A stretch of 27,563 nt of DNA from a virus, in the IMG/VR virus record IMGVR_UViG_3300028361_000101, positions 1-27,563 of that record; one strand, given 5' to 3'. Shown here one piece after another: positions 1 to 6,771 of this stretch; position 1 is the first letter of the stretch, and the number at the start of each line of letters is the position of its first letter. The position numbers and the translations under genes were made by a program. The notes beneath the pieces were generated by a model that saw nothing but the letters and a program-made list of their open reading frames with translations, was not told the origin of the DNA and did no database searches.

Positions 1-131
1 GGGTTGTCGTGGCGCAGGCAGGTCTTGTAGCAGTTGAGCAGATATTCATCGCCCAACGTATCAATCCAAATCGGCCCGTCGTGGCTGAACCATTGCCCGC
101 GGCCCACGCGTTCTTGTGGGTCGTCGGTCAT
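1..131 (-). CDS. Partial phage protein, N-terminal 43 residues
   Basis: This is the N-terminal 43 codons of a leftward gene cut by the left edge. It begins MTDDPQERVG and continues with an acidic and aromatic stretch (QWFSHDGPIWIDTLGDEYLL). The ATG overlaps the stop codon of the DUF6378-like gene in an ATGA arrangement, so translation is probably coupled and the gene belongs to the same leftward operon. The start was chosen for that overlap and for the in-frame run to the window edge. The pattern of tryptophan, DG, then a short helix ending in LLN resembles small phage proteins of unknown function. I do not recognise it with confidence. Confidence 0.6.
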   Translation of the reverse strand, partial: MTDDPQERVGRGQWFSHDGPIWIDTLGDEYLLNCYKTCLRHDN

Positions 132-598
132 TCCCGCTCCTCGATCTCGCGGCACTCCCCTGCGATCGCGCCGTAGGTTGCGTTGTCTGTATAATTGTCT
201 GCATGGTAGCCGCCGTAGAACGTGCGGGTCATCTTCACGAGCTGCATCATGTGCGCCACGTCTTCGGCGTCCAGATACAGGTGCGCATACTCACCGTGTT
301 TGGCGCCGATATAGGCCCGCCACATGCAGGCACAGGCCGTCAGGTTGTTATACGGCGGGCCGTAAGTTTTGTCTCGACTGCCTGCCGTCAGCTCGATGCC
401 GCGCTGCAACAGCTTCACGCGCTCGGGCTGGCCGCTTTCCAACACCTCACGTGGTGTTCCGATCCGGTCAATTATGCTCTGGGCATAATCTGTGCTGACA
501 TTGCACATCTCGGCCAGCACCGCGGCACTGGGCAGCGCGCTGTTGTCGATCCACAGCTGCACCAGTCGTTTCCATACCAGTTCTTCATTCGCGTCCAT
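128..598 (-). CDS. DUF6378-like phage protein
   Basis: This encodes about 156 residues. The C-terminal two thirds carry a pattern I associate with the phage family DUF6378: a GSRDKTYGPPYNN segment, then an aromatic helix, a D-AEDVAHMMQLVKMTR helix and a final DNYTDNATYGAIAGE segment. The first 60 residues look like a small helical, possibly helix-turn-helix, domain. Biochemical function is unknown. The ATG at 596-598 was preferred over upstream starts because AAGGAGAGAACGC lies directly before it. It overlaps the end of the VRR-NUC gene by 14 bases, indicating coupled translation. A copy of the 17-bp palindrome (472-488) lies inside the coding sequence, where it encodes a Tyr-Ala-Gln-Ser-Ile run. 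Confidence 0.75.
   Translation of the reverse strand: MDANEELVWKRLVQLWIDNSALPSAAVLAEMCNVSTDYAQSIIDRIGTPREVLESGQPERVKLLQRGIELTAGSRDKTYGPPYNNLTACACMWRAYIGAKHGEYAHLYLDAEDVAHMMQLVKMTRTFYGGYHADNYTDNATYGAIAGECREIEERE
472..488. repeat. 17-bp palindrome copy 1 (intragenic)
   Basis: TTATGCTCTGGGCATAA has perfect 6-bp arms around a 5-bp centre. It lies inside the DUF6378-like gene, about 110 bp downstream of its start codon. Confidence 0.8.
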
Positions 599-890
599 GC
601 GTTCTCTCCTTGAGTATTGCCGCGACATCCGCGGCGTTATCTTCGTTGATGACAAGGGCGGTGCCGCCCGCGCCGGTAATCTGCCGCAGGTTCAACTCCT
701 GCAACTTGGTCGGCTTGTTCTTGCCAGCCTTGCACTCGATACCGAAGAACAAGCCCTTGTAGCAGGCCACGATGTCGGGCACGCCTGAGGCGCCGAAGCC
801 ACCGGTGACGGGGTAGAAATAATAGGCGCCCAGCGATTTAAGCTGGGCGACCACCTTGTCTTTGACTTTTTTCTCAGGCGTTTGTGGCAC
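585..890 (-). CDS. VRR-NUC family nuclease
   Basis: This is a small protein of 101 residues matching the stand-alone phage VRR-NUC fold of the PD-(D/E)XK nuclease superfamily. Visible features are a G-GVPDIVAC motif carrying the catalytic Asp, a strand and ECKAG (Glu-x-Lys) about 15 residues later, then K-TKLQELNLRQI and a final GG-ALVI strand. Family members cut branched or replicating DNA structures; the substrate here is unknown. I chose the GTG at 888-890 because a strong GAGGAGAGG precedes it and the longer ATG form would overlap the upstream gene by 80 bases. It overlaps the upstream and downstream leftward genes by 17 and 14 bases. Confidence 0.85.
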   Translation of the reverse strand: MPQTPEKKVKDKVVAQLKSLGAYYFYPVTGGFGASGVPDIVACYKGLFFGIECKAGKNKPTKLQELNLRQITGAGGTALVINEDNAADVAAILKERTHGRE

Positions 891-1206
891 GCATCCTCTC
901 CTCTGCTGTCTCCACAACCCACCATGTGGTCTCGTCAACACGCCGCCCGACACCGAAAACAGCGCTATCCGTCGGATTCGGCGGCATCATATTGAGGACC
1001 GCTAGGCGGTCCTTGACCCACTCGGGTATCTTCTCGAAGCTGGAGTATACTATTACACGTGGAGTGTCAACAGGACAGTATCCGATGTAACTCATTACTA
1101 CTTTACCCTCAGGCTCCATCTTTATGCGCCAGACATAATCTTCATGCGCGTGGCACACCATGTTGAGCATGTCTGACCACGCGGGATACCGCTTGTCTTC
1201 AGTCAT
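874..1206 (-). CDS. Hypothetical phage protein (110 aa)
   Basis: This is a 110-residue protein with no family I recognise. It contains several Trp and Tyr residues and a central VIVYSSFEKIPEWVKDRLAVL segment that looks like a strand followed by a helix. Its ATG overlaps the stop of the 247-residue gene upstream by 8 bases. No strong Shine-Dalgarno sequence lies at the usual distance, so coupled translation is likely. Its 3' end contains the GAGGAGAGG used by the VRR-NUC gene. An imperfect palindrome copy (1122-1138) lies in its 5' part and encodes Tyr-Val-Trp-Arg-Ile. Coding is supported by tight packing and frame continuity rather than by homology. Confidence 0.65.
   Translation of the reverse strand: MTEDKRYPAWSDMLNMVCHAHEDYVWRIKMEPEGKVVMSYIGYCPVDTPRVIVYSSFEKIPEWVKDRLAVLNMMPPNPTDSAVFGVGRRVDETTWWVVETAEERMRATNA
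1122..1138. repeat. 17-bp palindrome copy 2 (intragenic, imperfect)
   Basis: TTATGCGCCAGACATAA has perfect outer 5-bp arms and a mismatch at the sixth position. It lies inside the 110-residue gene, about 70 bp after its start. Confidence 0.6.
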
Positions 1207-1942
1207 TGGGAACAGAACTCCATGTGTTGTTGGCCTTGTTTGCTGGTAGTGTTGCCTCGGTCACGGTGATGTATGCCTCGTCACCGCTGTTCCGATACAA
1301 CATCTCGCGCGCAGCGTCGGGCGTGCCACCACTACTCATCATGATGTCGTGCCAACGATCGGCGTCGTCCAGCATGTGCATGTAGACAGTCGGGCTATAC
1401 CACTTGCGTCTCCAGCTTGGGGGCAGGTTGTCCCGCATCATGGGGAACATCACGTTATACCAGTCGCGATACTCGGCGTAGCGGGTGCGTGCCAGAACCA
1501 CCCTTGCCGCTTTGCGGTCGACAACCTGACGCACGAACACCCCGTTGGTCTGTACGGTGTCACCATAGACCGTGACGCTGCGCCAGACAGGATATACTGT
1601 GCCGTCACTCCAGCTGCCGATCTGCAGCCGCTGACACTCCTTGCTCATGAAGTGGGTGTCGGGCATGAAGGTACTCGCGAACACAGCCGTGGATCGTGAC
1701 GCCCACCCATGGACCAAATAGCTGTTGTCGGGTCGCCATGTCACCACGTCGGTGTCGTGATACTTGAACAGCACGTTACCGGATGCGTCGATGCGCACTG
1801 TCATATTCCGGCTGGTCTCCTTACCCCTGAGGCGGCGCTCATCACTGCCGCGCTTGGTCTTGCAGCTCTCATAAAAGGCGACCGCCTCGGCGTGGTTGTT
1901 GATGCTGCGCGCAGCGCAGGAATACATGTTAAGTCCGAACAT
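1199..1942 (-). CDS. Hypothetical phage protein (247 aa)
   Basis: This is a 247-residue protein. The segment around residues 46-80 (RNMTVRIDASGNVLFKYHDT, then DVVTW and a DNSYLV strand) resembles a beta-rich motif seen in uncharacterised phage proteins in which a 'charge-HGTDVVT' strand pair recurs. The rest is rich in Arg, Tyr and Trp, with no recognisable catalytic motif. The ATG is well placed behind AAGGAGAATCGGA. The palindrome at 1961-1977 sits 18 bp upstream. It overlaps the next gene by 8 bases. Function unknown. Confidence 0.75.
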   Translation of the reverse strand: MFGLNMYSCAARSINNHAEAVAFYESCKTKRGSDERRLRGKETSRNMTVRIDASGNVLFKYHDTDVVTWRPDNSYLVHGWASRSTAVFASTFMPDTHFMSKECQRLQIGSWSDGTVYPVWRSVTVYGDTVQTNGVFVRQVVDRKAARVVLARTRYAEYRDWYNVMFPMMRDNLPPSWRRKWYSPTVYMHMLDDADRWHDIMMSSGGTPDAAREMLYRNSGDEAYITVTEATLPANKANNTWSSVPND

Positions 1943-1960
1943 TCCGATTCTCCTTGGTTG

Positions 1961-1977
1961 TTATGCGCCGCGCATAA
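1961..1977. repeat. 17-bp palindrome copy 3
   Basis: TTATGCGCCGCGCATAA has perfect 6-bp arms. It lies between the stop of the 202-residue gene and the Shine-Dalgarno of the 247-residue gene. The centre GCCGCG (1967-1972) is complementary to CGCGGC (1981-1986), which gives an alternative 6-bp hairpin with an 8-nt loop in the leftward mRNA. Confidence 0.85.
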
Positions 1978-2586
1978 TTACGCGGCTTCGTCTTGCTCTT
2001 CTTCGATCTCGTTGTCTTCGAGCGCTTCGATCACGGCCTCATCGCTTGTGAGGTATTCGTGCTCCCGCTCAAGAGAGCTGTAGAGCCAGTCTGCCAAGTC
2101 GGTGAACAGGCAGATCAACGTCTGCTCGATGTGGTCGATGATAGCACCGTCGACCTCGTCTGGGTCCCGCTCGTCGTAATGCCCCCACTCGCCGATCTGC
2201 ATGGTGTTGGAGTGCCAGTAGTGACTGCTGTTGCGCGACACCACGGCGTAGACCGGGCCATAGATGCGGGCCAGCAGGCACAGCTCGTCGGCGATGCGGT
2301 GCAGCTCCTCGTCGTTGCAATACTCGCGTATCTTTGCCGGTGCGAGGTCGCCGGTCGGCGTATACCCCGAGCGCGTGTTCAAACTTAACGCTTGCGCCCT
2401 ATAGCGCCCCGTCCACGACGCGCCGTCGCCCTGTGACCAGAAGCCCGAGAAGCACGGCTCGTTCTTGCCCAGCTCGATACCCATGATCTCGCAGATCTGA
2501 TGGAAGTCGTCGTAGACGCTGTCCCACCAGTCGTGGGTGACGTTGAAGTCGCGGTGGGCGTCGATGAATGATTGTGAATATGGCAT
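1978..2586 (-). CDS. Conserved phage protein with FSGFWSQGDGA motif
   Basis: This is an acidic 202-residue protein. The segment CFSGFWSQGDGASWTG near residues 45-60, followed by a KIREYCNDEELHRIADELCLL helix and a HYWHS motif, resembles a widespread but uncharacterised phage family. The last 30 residues are almost entirely acidic (EEEQDEAA end). The ATG at 2584-2586 follows AAGGAGAAAACAC. A palindrome identical to copy 3 lies 15 bp upstream of the start, and copy 3 begins at its stop codon. The enzymatic role is unknown and no catalytic motif is evident. Confidence 0.8.
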   Translation of the reverse strand: MPYSQSFIDAHRDFNVTHDWWDSVYDDFHQICEIMGIELGKNEPCFSGFWSQGDGASWTGRYRAQALSLNTRSGYTPTGDLAPAKIREYCNDEELHRIADELCLLARIYGPVYAVVSRNSSHYWHSNTMQIGEWGHYDERDPDEVDGAIIDHIEQTLICLFTDLADWLYSSLEREHEYLTSDEAVIEALEDNEIEEEQDEAA

Positions 2587-2601
2587 GTGTTTTCTCCTTG
2601 A

Positions 2602-2618
2602 TTATGCGCCGCGCATAA
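2602..2618. repeat. 17-bp palindrome copy 4
   Basis: TTATGCGCCGCGCATAA is identical to copy 3 and lies 15 bp upstream of the 202-residue gene's start. GCGCCG (2606-2611) can alternatively pair with CGGCGC (2624-2629), which precedes it in the leftward mRNA. Confidence 0.85.
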
Positions 2619-2635
2619 TGCCTCGGCGCGTTACG

Positions 2636-3877
2636 TTAGAACTGACCCGACGACACGTGGACAGTTGTGCCGAAGGGTGGGTTGCAGATTTTGTTGTCGA
2701 CGATGACCCACAGCACAGGGCAGGCCCAGTCGCCCCAGCTGCCGCCCAGATAGCCGTCGGTGAACACGACAGCGCATTGTGCGTTGATGCGCTCGGCGCG
2801 CATGTGGTCAGGCACGCACTCGACCATTGTGCCACCGCCACCGGCAGGCTTGGTGCTCTGGATCATGGTGGCGATCTCGACACCCTCGTAACGCTCGTCG
2901 GCGCAGATCTTGGTGTCCCAATACAACAGGCGGACAGCCTCGGGATGAACGGTATCGGCGATGCCCTGCACCTCGGACAGCATGCGCTGTATCTCCCGCG
3001 CACCGATCGAACCCGACATGTCAGGGGCGATGATGATCTCCCCGATCTGCTCGCTGACGCCGGACGGCATATACATGCCCGCGCTGAGATAGCGACGGTT
3101 GGGCCTGCGCCATGTGGAATAGTCGGACCCTGTGCATGTGGTCTGCACAAACTCACGCAACACCTCGCGCCAGTCTTGCTGTGGCTGCAACAGATCGCCG
3201 AAGTCACGATCGCCACCGGTGCCCAGCTTGCCTGCGGCCATGGCGCCCTGCCGCACCGCCTCGTCGATATCACGGGCCAGCGCCTGCTGCTCCTCGGCAG
3301 TCATCTCCTTGGCCTCGTCCCACATGTGGTCGTCGAAGCCCGGGCCCGCGTCACCCGCGCCGTCACCGTCGCCGTCGCCCGCGTCCCCTTGGCCCTTGCC
3401 GCCACCTTGCTCCTGCTCCTGCTGCAAGTCGCGGAACACACGCGCGCTGTCCCATCCGCAATACTTGACGTCGTAGCACCCCATCTCCAGCGGGCCCGTC
3501 ATGGTGGCAAACTTGTCTGACCTGTTGTCGTCAACGAGTTGTGTGTTGATGACGTAATCACAGGCGATGTTGGCCAGCTTGGCGTCGATGTCATACATCC
3601 AGCGCCACGTCGTCAGGTGGCGATAGAGCTTGTGATACACCTCGTGCAGCATGAGGAAGCGAAGCTCGGCGTCGCGCAGCGAGTCGACGAACGACCTGTT
3701 GTAATACTCGTCCTTGCCGTTGGTCGCAGCGGTCTTGATGCGGGGGTGGTCGGCCTCGACAACCGACCGGTTGCCGATAAGCAGGACGCCGGACAGCGCC
3801 ATGTATTTGCGGTTGGCCATGATGTCGATGGCAGCTTTTTGCAGCCGTTGCTCTGCTGTAAGTCTGACGTGTAACAT
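2636..3877 (-). CDS. VWA-like / putative metallopeptidase protein (DUF2201-type)
   Basis: This is a 413-residue protein with the two-part architecture of the DUF2201 group. The N-terminal domain contains HEVYHK, an HExxH zinc-site motif at residues 78-82. The C-terminal von Willebrand A-like domain has a MIDAS motif DMSGS (D286, S288, S290). Between them is a flexible Gly/Asp/Gln-rich linker near residues 155-180. In the family such proteins pair with MoxR/CobS-type AAA+ ATPases, which remodel metal centres or protein complexes; one is encoded upstream in this operon (5299-6399). Whether the HExxH site is active is not known. The start follows AAAGGAACAACAAC, and palindrome copy 5 lies 16 bp upstream. 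Confidence 0.85.
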   Translation of the reverse strand: MLHVRLTAEQRLQKAAIDIMANRKYMALSGVLLIGNRSVVEADHPRIKTAATNGKDEYYNRSFVDSLRDAELRFLMLHEVYHKLYRHLTTWRWMYDIDAKLANIACDYVINTQLVDDNRSDKFATMTGPLEMGCYDVKYCGWDSARVFRDLQQEQEQGGGKGQGDAGDGDGDGAGDAGPGFDDHMWDEAKEMTAEEQQALARDIDEAVRQGAMAAGKLGTGGDRDFGDLLQPQQDWREVLREFVQTTCTGSDYSTWRRPNRRYLSAGMYMPSGVSEQIGEIIIAPDMSGSIGAREIQRMLSEVQGIADTVHPEAVRLLYWDTKICADERYEGVEIATMIQSTKPAGGGGTMVECVPDHMRAERINAQCAVVFTDGYLGGSWGDWACPVLWVIVDNKICNPPFGTTVHVSSGQF

Positions 3878-3893
3878 GTTGTTGTTCCTTTCT

Positions 3894-3910
3894 TTATGTG
3901 TCGCTCATAA
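3894..3910. repeat. 17-bp palindrome copy 5 (contains a stop codon)
   Basis: TTATGTGTCGCTCATAA has perfect 5-bp arms. Its left end is the TAA stop of the upstream 124-residue gene, whose last codons read IMSDT. GTCGC (3900-3904) can alternatively pair with GCGAC (3912-3916). It lies 16 bp before the VWA gene start. Confidence 0.8.
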
Positions 3911-4268
3911 TGCGACTGTTACGTTTCACATGGCGTGCGTATTCGGCCCGCACATCGTCGGGCCAGAGGTCTTGATGCACGTCGATCAGCTTGGCGCGGA
4001 ACACTTCTTCGCCATCGCGCCGGATGACAAGCTCGTTCATGTTCCATTGGCGACGAAACGTGCTGACACCGATAGCGTGGACGCGCGTTCCTATCTTACC
4101 CTTCAACTCCTTGGGTGGCACGCCCAGCAGGTCGGCGATGCGACAGGACCGCTTGAGCTCGCCATAAAGCTTGATCTGCTTGATTAGCAGGTCGCGCATC
4201 TCGTCGATGTTTTCGTAGAACTCGGGTGGCACGGGGGTGCCACCCCCCTTCGGGGGGATATCTTGCAT
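3894..4268 (-). CDS. Hypothetical phage protein (124 aa) in the ATPase/VWA cluster
   Basis: This is a 124-residue protein lying between the VWA-like gene and the 297-residue gene. A central segment (RSCRIADLLGVPPKELKGKI) looks helix-turn-helix-like, and the C-terminal half is basic, so nucleic-acid binding is possible. That is inference from composition only. I chose the ATG at 4266-4268, behind AAGGAGAGAG, over an upstream frame extension that would read through palindrome copy 6. Codons 4-15 contain two adjacent GC-rich hairpins (4225-4257). The stop codon lies inside palindrome copy 5. Function unknown. Confidence 0.75.
   Translation of the reverse strand: MQDIPPKGGGTPVPPEFYENIDEMRDLLIKQIKLYGELKRSCRIADLLGVPPKELKGKIGTRVHAIGVSTFRRQWNMNELVIRRDGEEVFRAKLIDVHQDLWPDDVRAEYARHVKRNSRIMSDT
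4225..4257 (-). promoter_or_regulatory. Overlapping GC-rich hairpins in the first codons
   Basis: Two inverted repeats overlap here. One is GGTGGCAC-GGGG-GTGCCACC (4225-4244), an 8-bp stem. The other is CCCCCC-TTC-GGGGGG (4243-4257), a 6-bp stem. In the leftward mRNA they begin about 9 nt after the start codon of the 124-residue gene, so they may affect translation initiation. No U-tract follows, so it is not a terminator. Confidence 0.5.
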
Positions 4269-4285
4269 GTCTCTCTCCTTTGTTG

Positions 4286-4302
4286 TTATGCCCGAGGCAT
4301 AA
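4286..4302. repeat. 17-bp palindrome copy 6
   Basis: TTATGCCCGAGGCATAA has perfect 6-bp arms and lies 17 bp before the 124-residue gene's start. It shows the clearest alternative pairing: GCCCGAGG (4290-4297) is fully complementary to CCTCGGGC (4306-4313), an 8-bp stem with an 8-nt loop. Confidence 0.9.
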
Positions 4303-4321
4303 TCACCTCGGGCGGTTGGTC

Positions 4322-5215
4322 TTACCACTCCAGCGATGGCAGGGCAGCGATGGCCGCCTCCATGTCGCGCTTGAGGTCGGCGCGGAACCCCTCGTTCTTG
4401 ATGAGGTCTTCACGGCACACGCCGGACAGGGCCGATGTCAGTTTGCGCTGTGCCAGCTGCAAGGCAGGGTCGTTGGTGAAGTTGCAGTGCTCCAGCATGT
4501 CAGCGAGGTGCTGCACGTGCTCGATGGTGCTGTCGTAGATCTTACCCTTCTTGCCGTCGACGTCCACGTCCAGCTGCTTGACGAACCGCTCAAGCTCGGT
4601 GTGCAGGCGCTCCCACAGGTCGCCCATGGCCCGCTCCATCTGCATCTGGTAGAAGGTCTCATACTGTGCACGCAACGCCTCCTGTGCATTGTTCTCGATC
4701 TCGACACGCCAGTCGCCCGCGTCAGGCACGGGGATGTAGGACATGCGGAACGCGAACTTGCTGCGGATGCTGTCGGTTGTGGGATACTCGTCACGGTGAA
4801 ACAGATTGCCCAGCTTGATGTGCATCTGTGCGACCTGCCAGTCGTATGCGTCGAGGAACGTGTCCACGAGCCGGTCGAACTCGGCCTGCATCTGCGTCAT
4901 CTGCTTGTGGTAGTCGAAGTATTTGGCCGTCGGCAGCAGGCGCAGGCCGCTGTCTGACCATGGCACGGTCATGTTGTAGTGAAGCGTGCGTGTGTTGGCC
5001 GCGAACTTCTGGATTGCCACCAGTTCCGCGCATCCGTCCATGAGGTTCTTGTTGAAGTTGCCCGCAGACTTGGACGCATAGTTCTGGCGCAACACGTCGG
5101 CTGTGGCGCTGCGGTCCTTCTTGCGCGCGGTCCATGTGCTGATGCCCAGCTCGACGAGCATAGACGAGGATGAGATTGTCGGTGCCGACACGGTCGGTGT
5201 GTTCATATAATTCAT
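4322..5215 (-). CDS. Conserved phage protein of the MoxR/VWA cluster (DUF3150-like?)
   Basis: This is a 297-residue, largely helical protein encoded between the AAA+ ATPase and the VWA-like gene. It starts with a low-complexity Ser/Thr segment. A conserved-looking region follows: W-ARKKDRSAT, N-NKNLMDG, then the TVPWSDSGLRLLP motif near residues 85-97. Long helices with frequent Gln, Glu and Arg follow. Such proteins accompany MoxR/VWA pairs in phage genomes, and the gene resembles DUF3150, though I am not sure of that name. By position it is probably the third component of the ATPase-VWA complex. The ATG follows GGAGAACAACA. It has no recognisable catalytic motif. Confidence 0.75.
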   Translation of the reverse strand: MNYMNTPTVSAPTISSSSMLVELGISTWTARKKDRSATADVLRQNYASKSAGNFNKNLMDGCAELVAIQKFAANTRTLHYNMTVPWSDSGLRLLPTAKYFDYHKQMTQMQAEFDRLVDTFLDAYDWQVAQMHIKLGNLFHRDEYPTTDSIRSKFAFRMSYIPVPDAGDWRVEIENNAQEALRAQYETFYQMQMERAMGDLWERLHTELERFVKQLDVDVDGKKGKIYDSTIEHVQHLADMLEHCNFTNDPALQLAQRKLTSALSGVCREDLIKNEGFRADLKRDMEAAIAALPSLEW

Positions 5216-5235
5216 TGTTGTTCTCCGTTGTCATA

Positions 5236-5250
5236 GGCCACGTTGTGGCC
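5236..5250. repeat. Additional intergenic palindrome GGCCAC-GTT-GTGGCC
   Basis: This is a perfect 6-bp inverted repeat with a 3-bp centre. It lies between palindrome copy 7 and the Shine-Dalgarno of the 297-residue gene. It does not belong to the TTATG family and is the only such element seen in this operon. Confidence 0.6.
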
Positions 5251-5254
5251 GAGG

Positions 5255-5271
5255 TTATGCCCGAGGCATAA
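5255..5271. repeat. 17-bp palindrome copy 7
   Basis: TTATGCCCGAGGCATAA is identical to copy 6 and lies in the 83-bp gap between the MoxR-like gene and the 297-residue gene. CGAGGC (5262-5267) can alternatively pair with GCCTCG (5274-5279). Confidence 0.85.
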
Positions 5272-5298
5272 TCGCCTCGAGGCTTCGTTAGACCGTCG

Positions 5299-6399
5299 TC
5301 AGACGTCTGCTGCGAAAAGGTGCGAGTTCTTGCGCGCCCATGCGGTGAAGGCAGCGTGGGTCATCATCATGCCCTGCTTGCTGTAGCCCTTGGCGCGCAC
5401 GCCGTTGGCGAACATGCCTGCCGCCTCGGCGGGCAGCCTGTCGAGGTAGGTCATCCACGCGTCGATCCATTCACGCTCGATGATGGACAGCGTGCGATAC
5501 ACGATCATACACACGGCAGCGGCACCGGCTGGTACCTTGGCGTTGAGAGGGTCGCGCTTGATGGACTCGAGGCTCGGCAGATCGTCGGCAAGGCTGACGA
5601 ACGCCATGAGGTCCATGGCCGCCCTGTCCCCCAGCGTGCCGATGAGGCCCGCCGTGATGGTGTGGTCGTCGAGGCCGCCGCGCCGCTTGAGCAGGTTAGA
5701 CGCCTTGTGCAGTGACCGTGGTGTGACGAACGCCGCCCGCTGCGACCGTGGGTGGTAGATATACGGGTTGTCGTCGGGGTTCTGTACGTCCTCGAAGGAC
5801 GCCATGACCTGCGGTGTCTCGCGCACCCAGCCAAGAATGGACGTGTCGAGCTCGTTGTTGATGCCCCAGTCTATCCACGCTGTGCTGGTCGGCTTGGTCA
5901 TACGCACGTTCATGATGCGGTTACGTGCATGTGGTGGCAACAGGTCGCCCACGCCCTCACCCCCGAGGTTGGTGGTGGCGAAGATCAGGCTGTCGCGGTG
6001 TAGCTTGTAGCTGCCGATCTGGCGCTCCTGCATGAGCCGAAGCAGGGCGTTCTTCACGGCGGGGTTGGCCTTGCCATACTCGTCGATCATGAGGATGATG
6101 GGCTTGTCGATGTGCGCACCCAACTCCTCGTTGGTGGCATAGCTAACGAACGGCAGGGATGCACCGTCTGCGTCGGTATCGGCGATGCGAGGCAGTGTGA
6201 TGTCGCCAAGATCTTTTGTGGTGCAGTCGAAGTAGCACGCAGTGTGCTTGGGGAAACGCTCGTCGAGAATGTGTAGGATGCTGCTCTTGCCGCTACCGAT
6301 ATCTCCCGATACCAGCACGGTTGTCTCGTGCGCCACGGTGGCGATCAGTTCGGCACACTGCGTTATGCTCAAGGCATAAAGGTTGGTTGCTTGTGACAT
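5299..6399 (-). CDS. MoxR/CobS-like AAA+ ATPase
   Basis: This is a 366-residue AAA+ ATPase. The Walker A motif is GDIGSGKSS (residues 32-40), Walker B is IILMIDEYG (101-109, D106 and E107), sensor 1 lies in FATTNLG (N144), and a candidate arginine-finger segment is PPHARNR (155-161). The rest is a helical C-terminal lid domain. MoxR and CobS ATPases act with VWA-domain partners to remodel protein complexes or insert metal. A VWA-like gene lies two genes downstream, so a phage ATPase-VWA machine is likely. Its substrate is unknown. The ATG follows AAGGAGAACCAACCA. Palindrome copy 8 lies inside codons 7-13 rather than upstream. Confidence 0.9.
   Translation of the reverse strand: MSQATNLYALSITQCAELIATVAHETTVLVSGDIGSGKSSILHILDERFPKHTACYFDCTTKDLGDITLPRIADTDADGASLPFVSYATNEELGAHIDKPIILMIDEYGKANPAVKNALLRLMQERQIGSYKLHRDSLIFATTNLGGEGVGDLLPPHARNRIMNVRMTKPTSTAWIDWGINNELDTSILGWVRETPQVMASFEDVQNPDDNPYIYHPRSQRAAFVTPRSLHKASNLLKRRGGLDDHTITAGLIGTLGDRAAMDLMAFVSLADDLPSLESIKRDPLNAKVPAGAAAVCMIVYRTLSIIEREWIDAWMTYLDRLPAEAAGMFANGVRAKGYSKQGMMMTHAAFTAWARKNSHLFAADV
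6363..6379. repeat. 17-bp palindrome copy 8 (intragenic)
   Basis: TTATGCTCAAGGCATAA has perfect 6-bp arms and lies inside the MoxR-like gene, 20 bp after its start. It encodes a Tyr-Ala-Leu-Ser-Ile run. Confidence 0.8.
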
Positions 6400-6420
6400 T
6401 GGTTGGTTCTCCTTGGTTGA

Positions 6421-6735
6421 TTACTCTGCTTGCGCGATGGGCGCGCCTTCGATGGTAGCTGTCGCCATGCCGTGAGCGGGGATGATCTCGCACACCCCCA
6501 TGACAAACAGGTCTGGTAATGTTGTTGTGATGCGCGACCCTGCGTGGTCGACGCCAGTGATCGCCACCTCGGTCAGCGAGACGCCGTCGCCAGCGACCTT
6601 CCACCGCCAGAGACGCCGACTGTTCCTAAGGTGGACCGTGGTACCGTCGCCCGCCACCGCCGCAAGATATCCGTAATGTACCCCGCTGTCATTGGCTCTG
6701 ATAATGACAGGTGTCCCAATAAGACCTTCAAACAT
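6421..6735 (-). CDS. DUF6948-like phage protein
   Basis: This is a 104-residue beta-rich protein. The pattern VIIRANDSGVHYGYLA, then TVHLRNSRRLWRWK, then SLTEVAITGVDHAGSRIT matches what I recall of the uncharacterised phage family DUF6948. Function is unknown. The start follows AAAGGAAAAACAA. Immediately upstream is a duplicated 19-bp stretch that also surrounds the start of the Gly-Asn-rich ORF. That duplicate leaves a nine-codon mini-ORF (MNNKGKTNV, 6728-6757), preceded by AGGAG, whose stop overlaps this gene's start. The mini-ORF may be a decayed copy of the neighbouring gene's 5' end or a leader peptide. Confidence 0.75.
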   Translation of the reverse strand: MFEGLIGTPVIIRANDSGVHYGYLAAVAGDGTTVHLRNSRRLWRWKVAGDGVSLTEVAITGVDHAGSRITTTLPDLFVMGVCEIIPAHGMATATIEGAPIAQAE

Positions 6736-6748
6736 TTGTTTTTCCTTT

Positions 6749-6767
6749 GTTGTTCATGTTATGCTTC
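6749..6767. repeat. 19-bp direct repeat, left copy
   Basis: GTTGTTCATGTTATGCTTC also occurs at 7030-7048, and the two copies bracket the Gly-Asn-rich repeat ORF. Both contain the TTATGC half-site of the palindrome family. Confidence 0.8.
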
Positions 6768-6771
6768 TCCT

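Noticed and set aside
2537-3520. 327-codon rightward ORF
   Set aside because: It is antisense to the VWA-like gene, which has clear domain motifs and a ribosome binding site.
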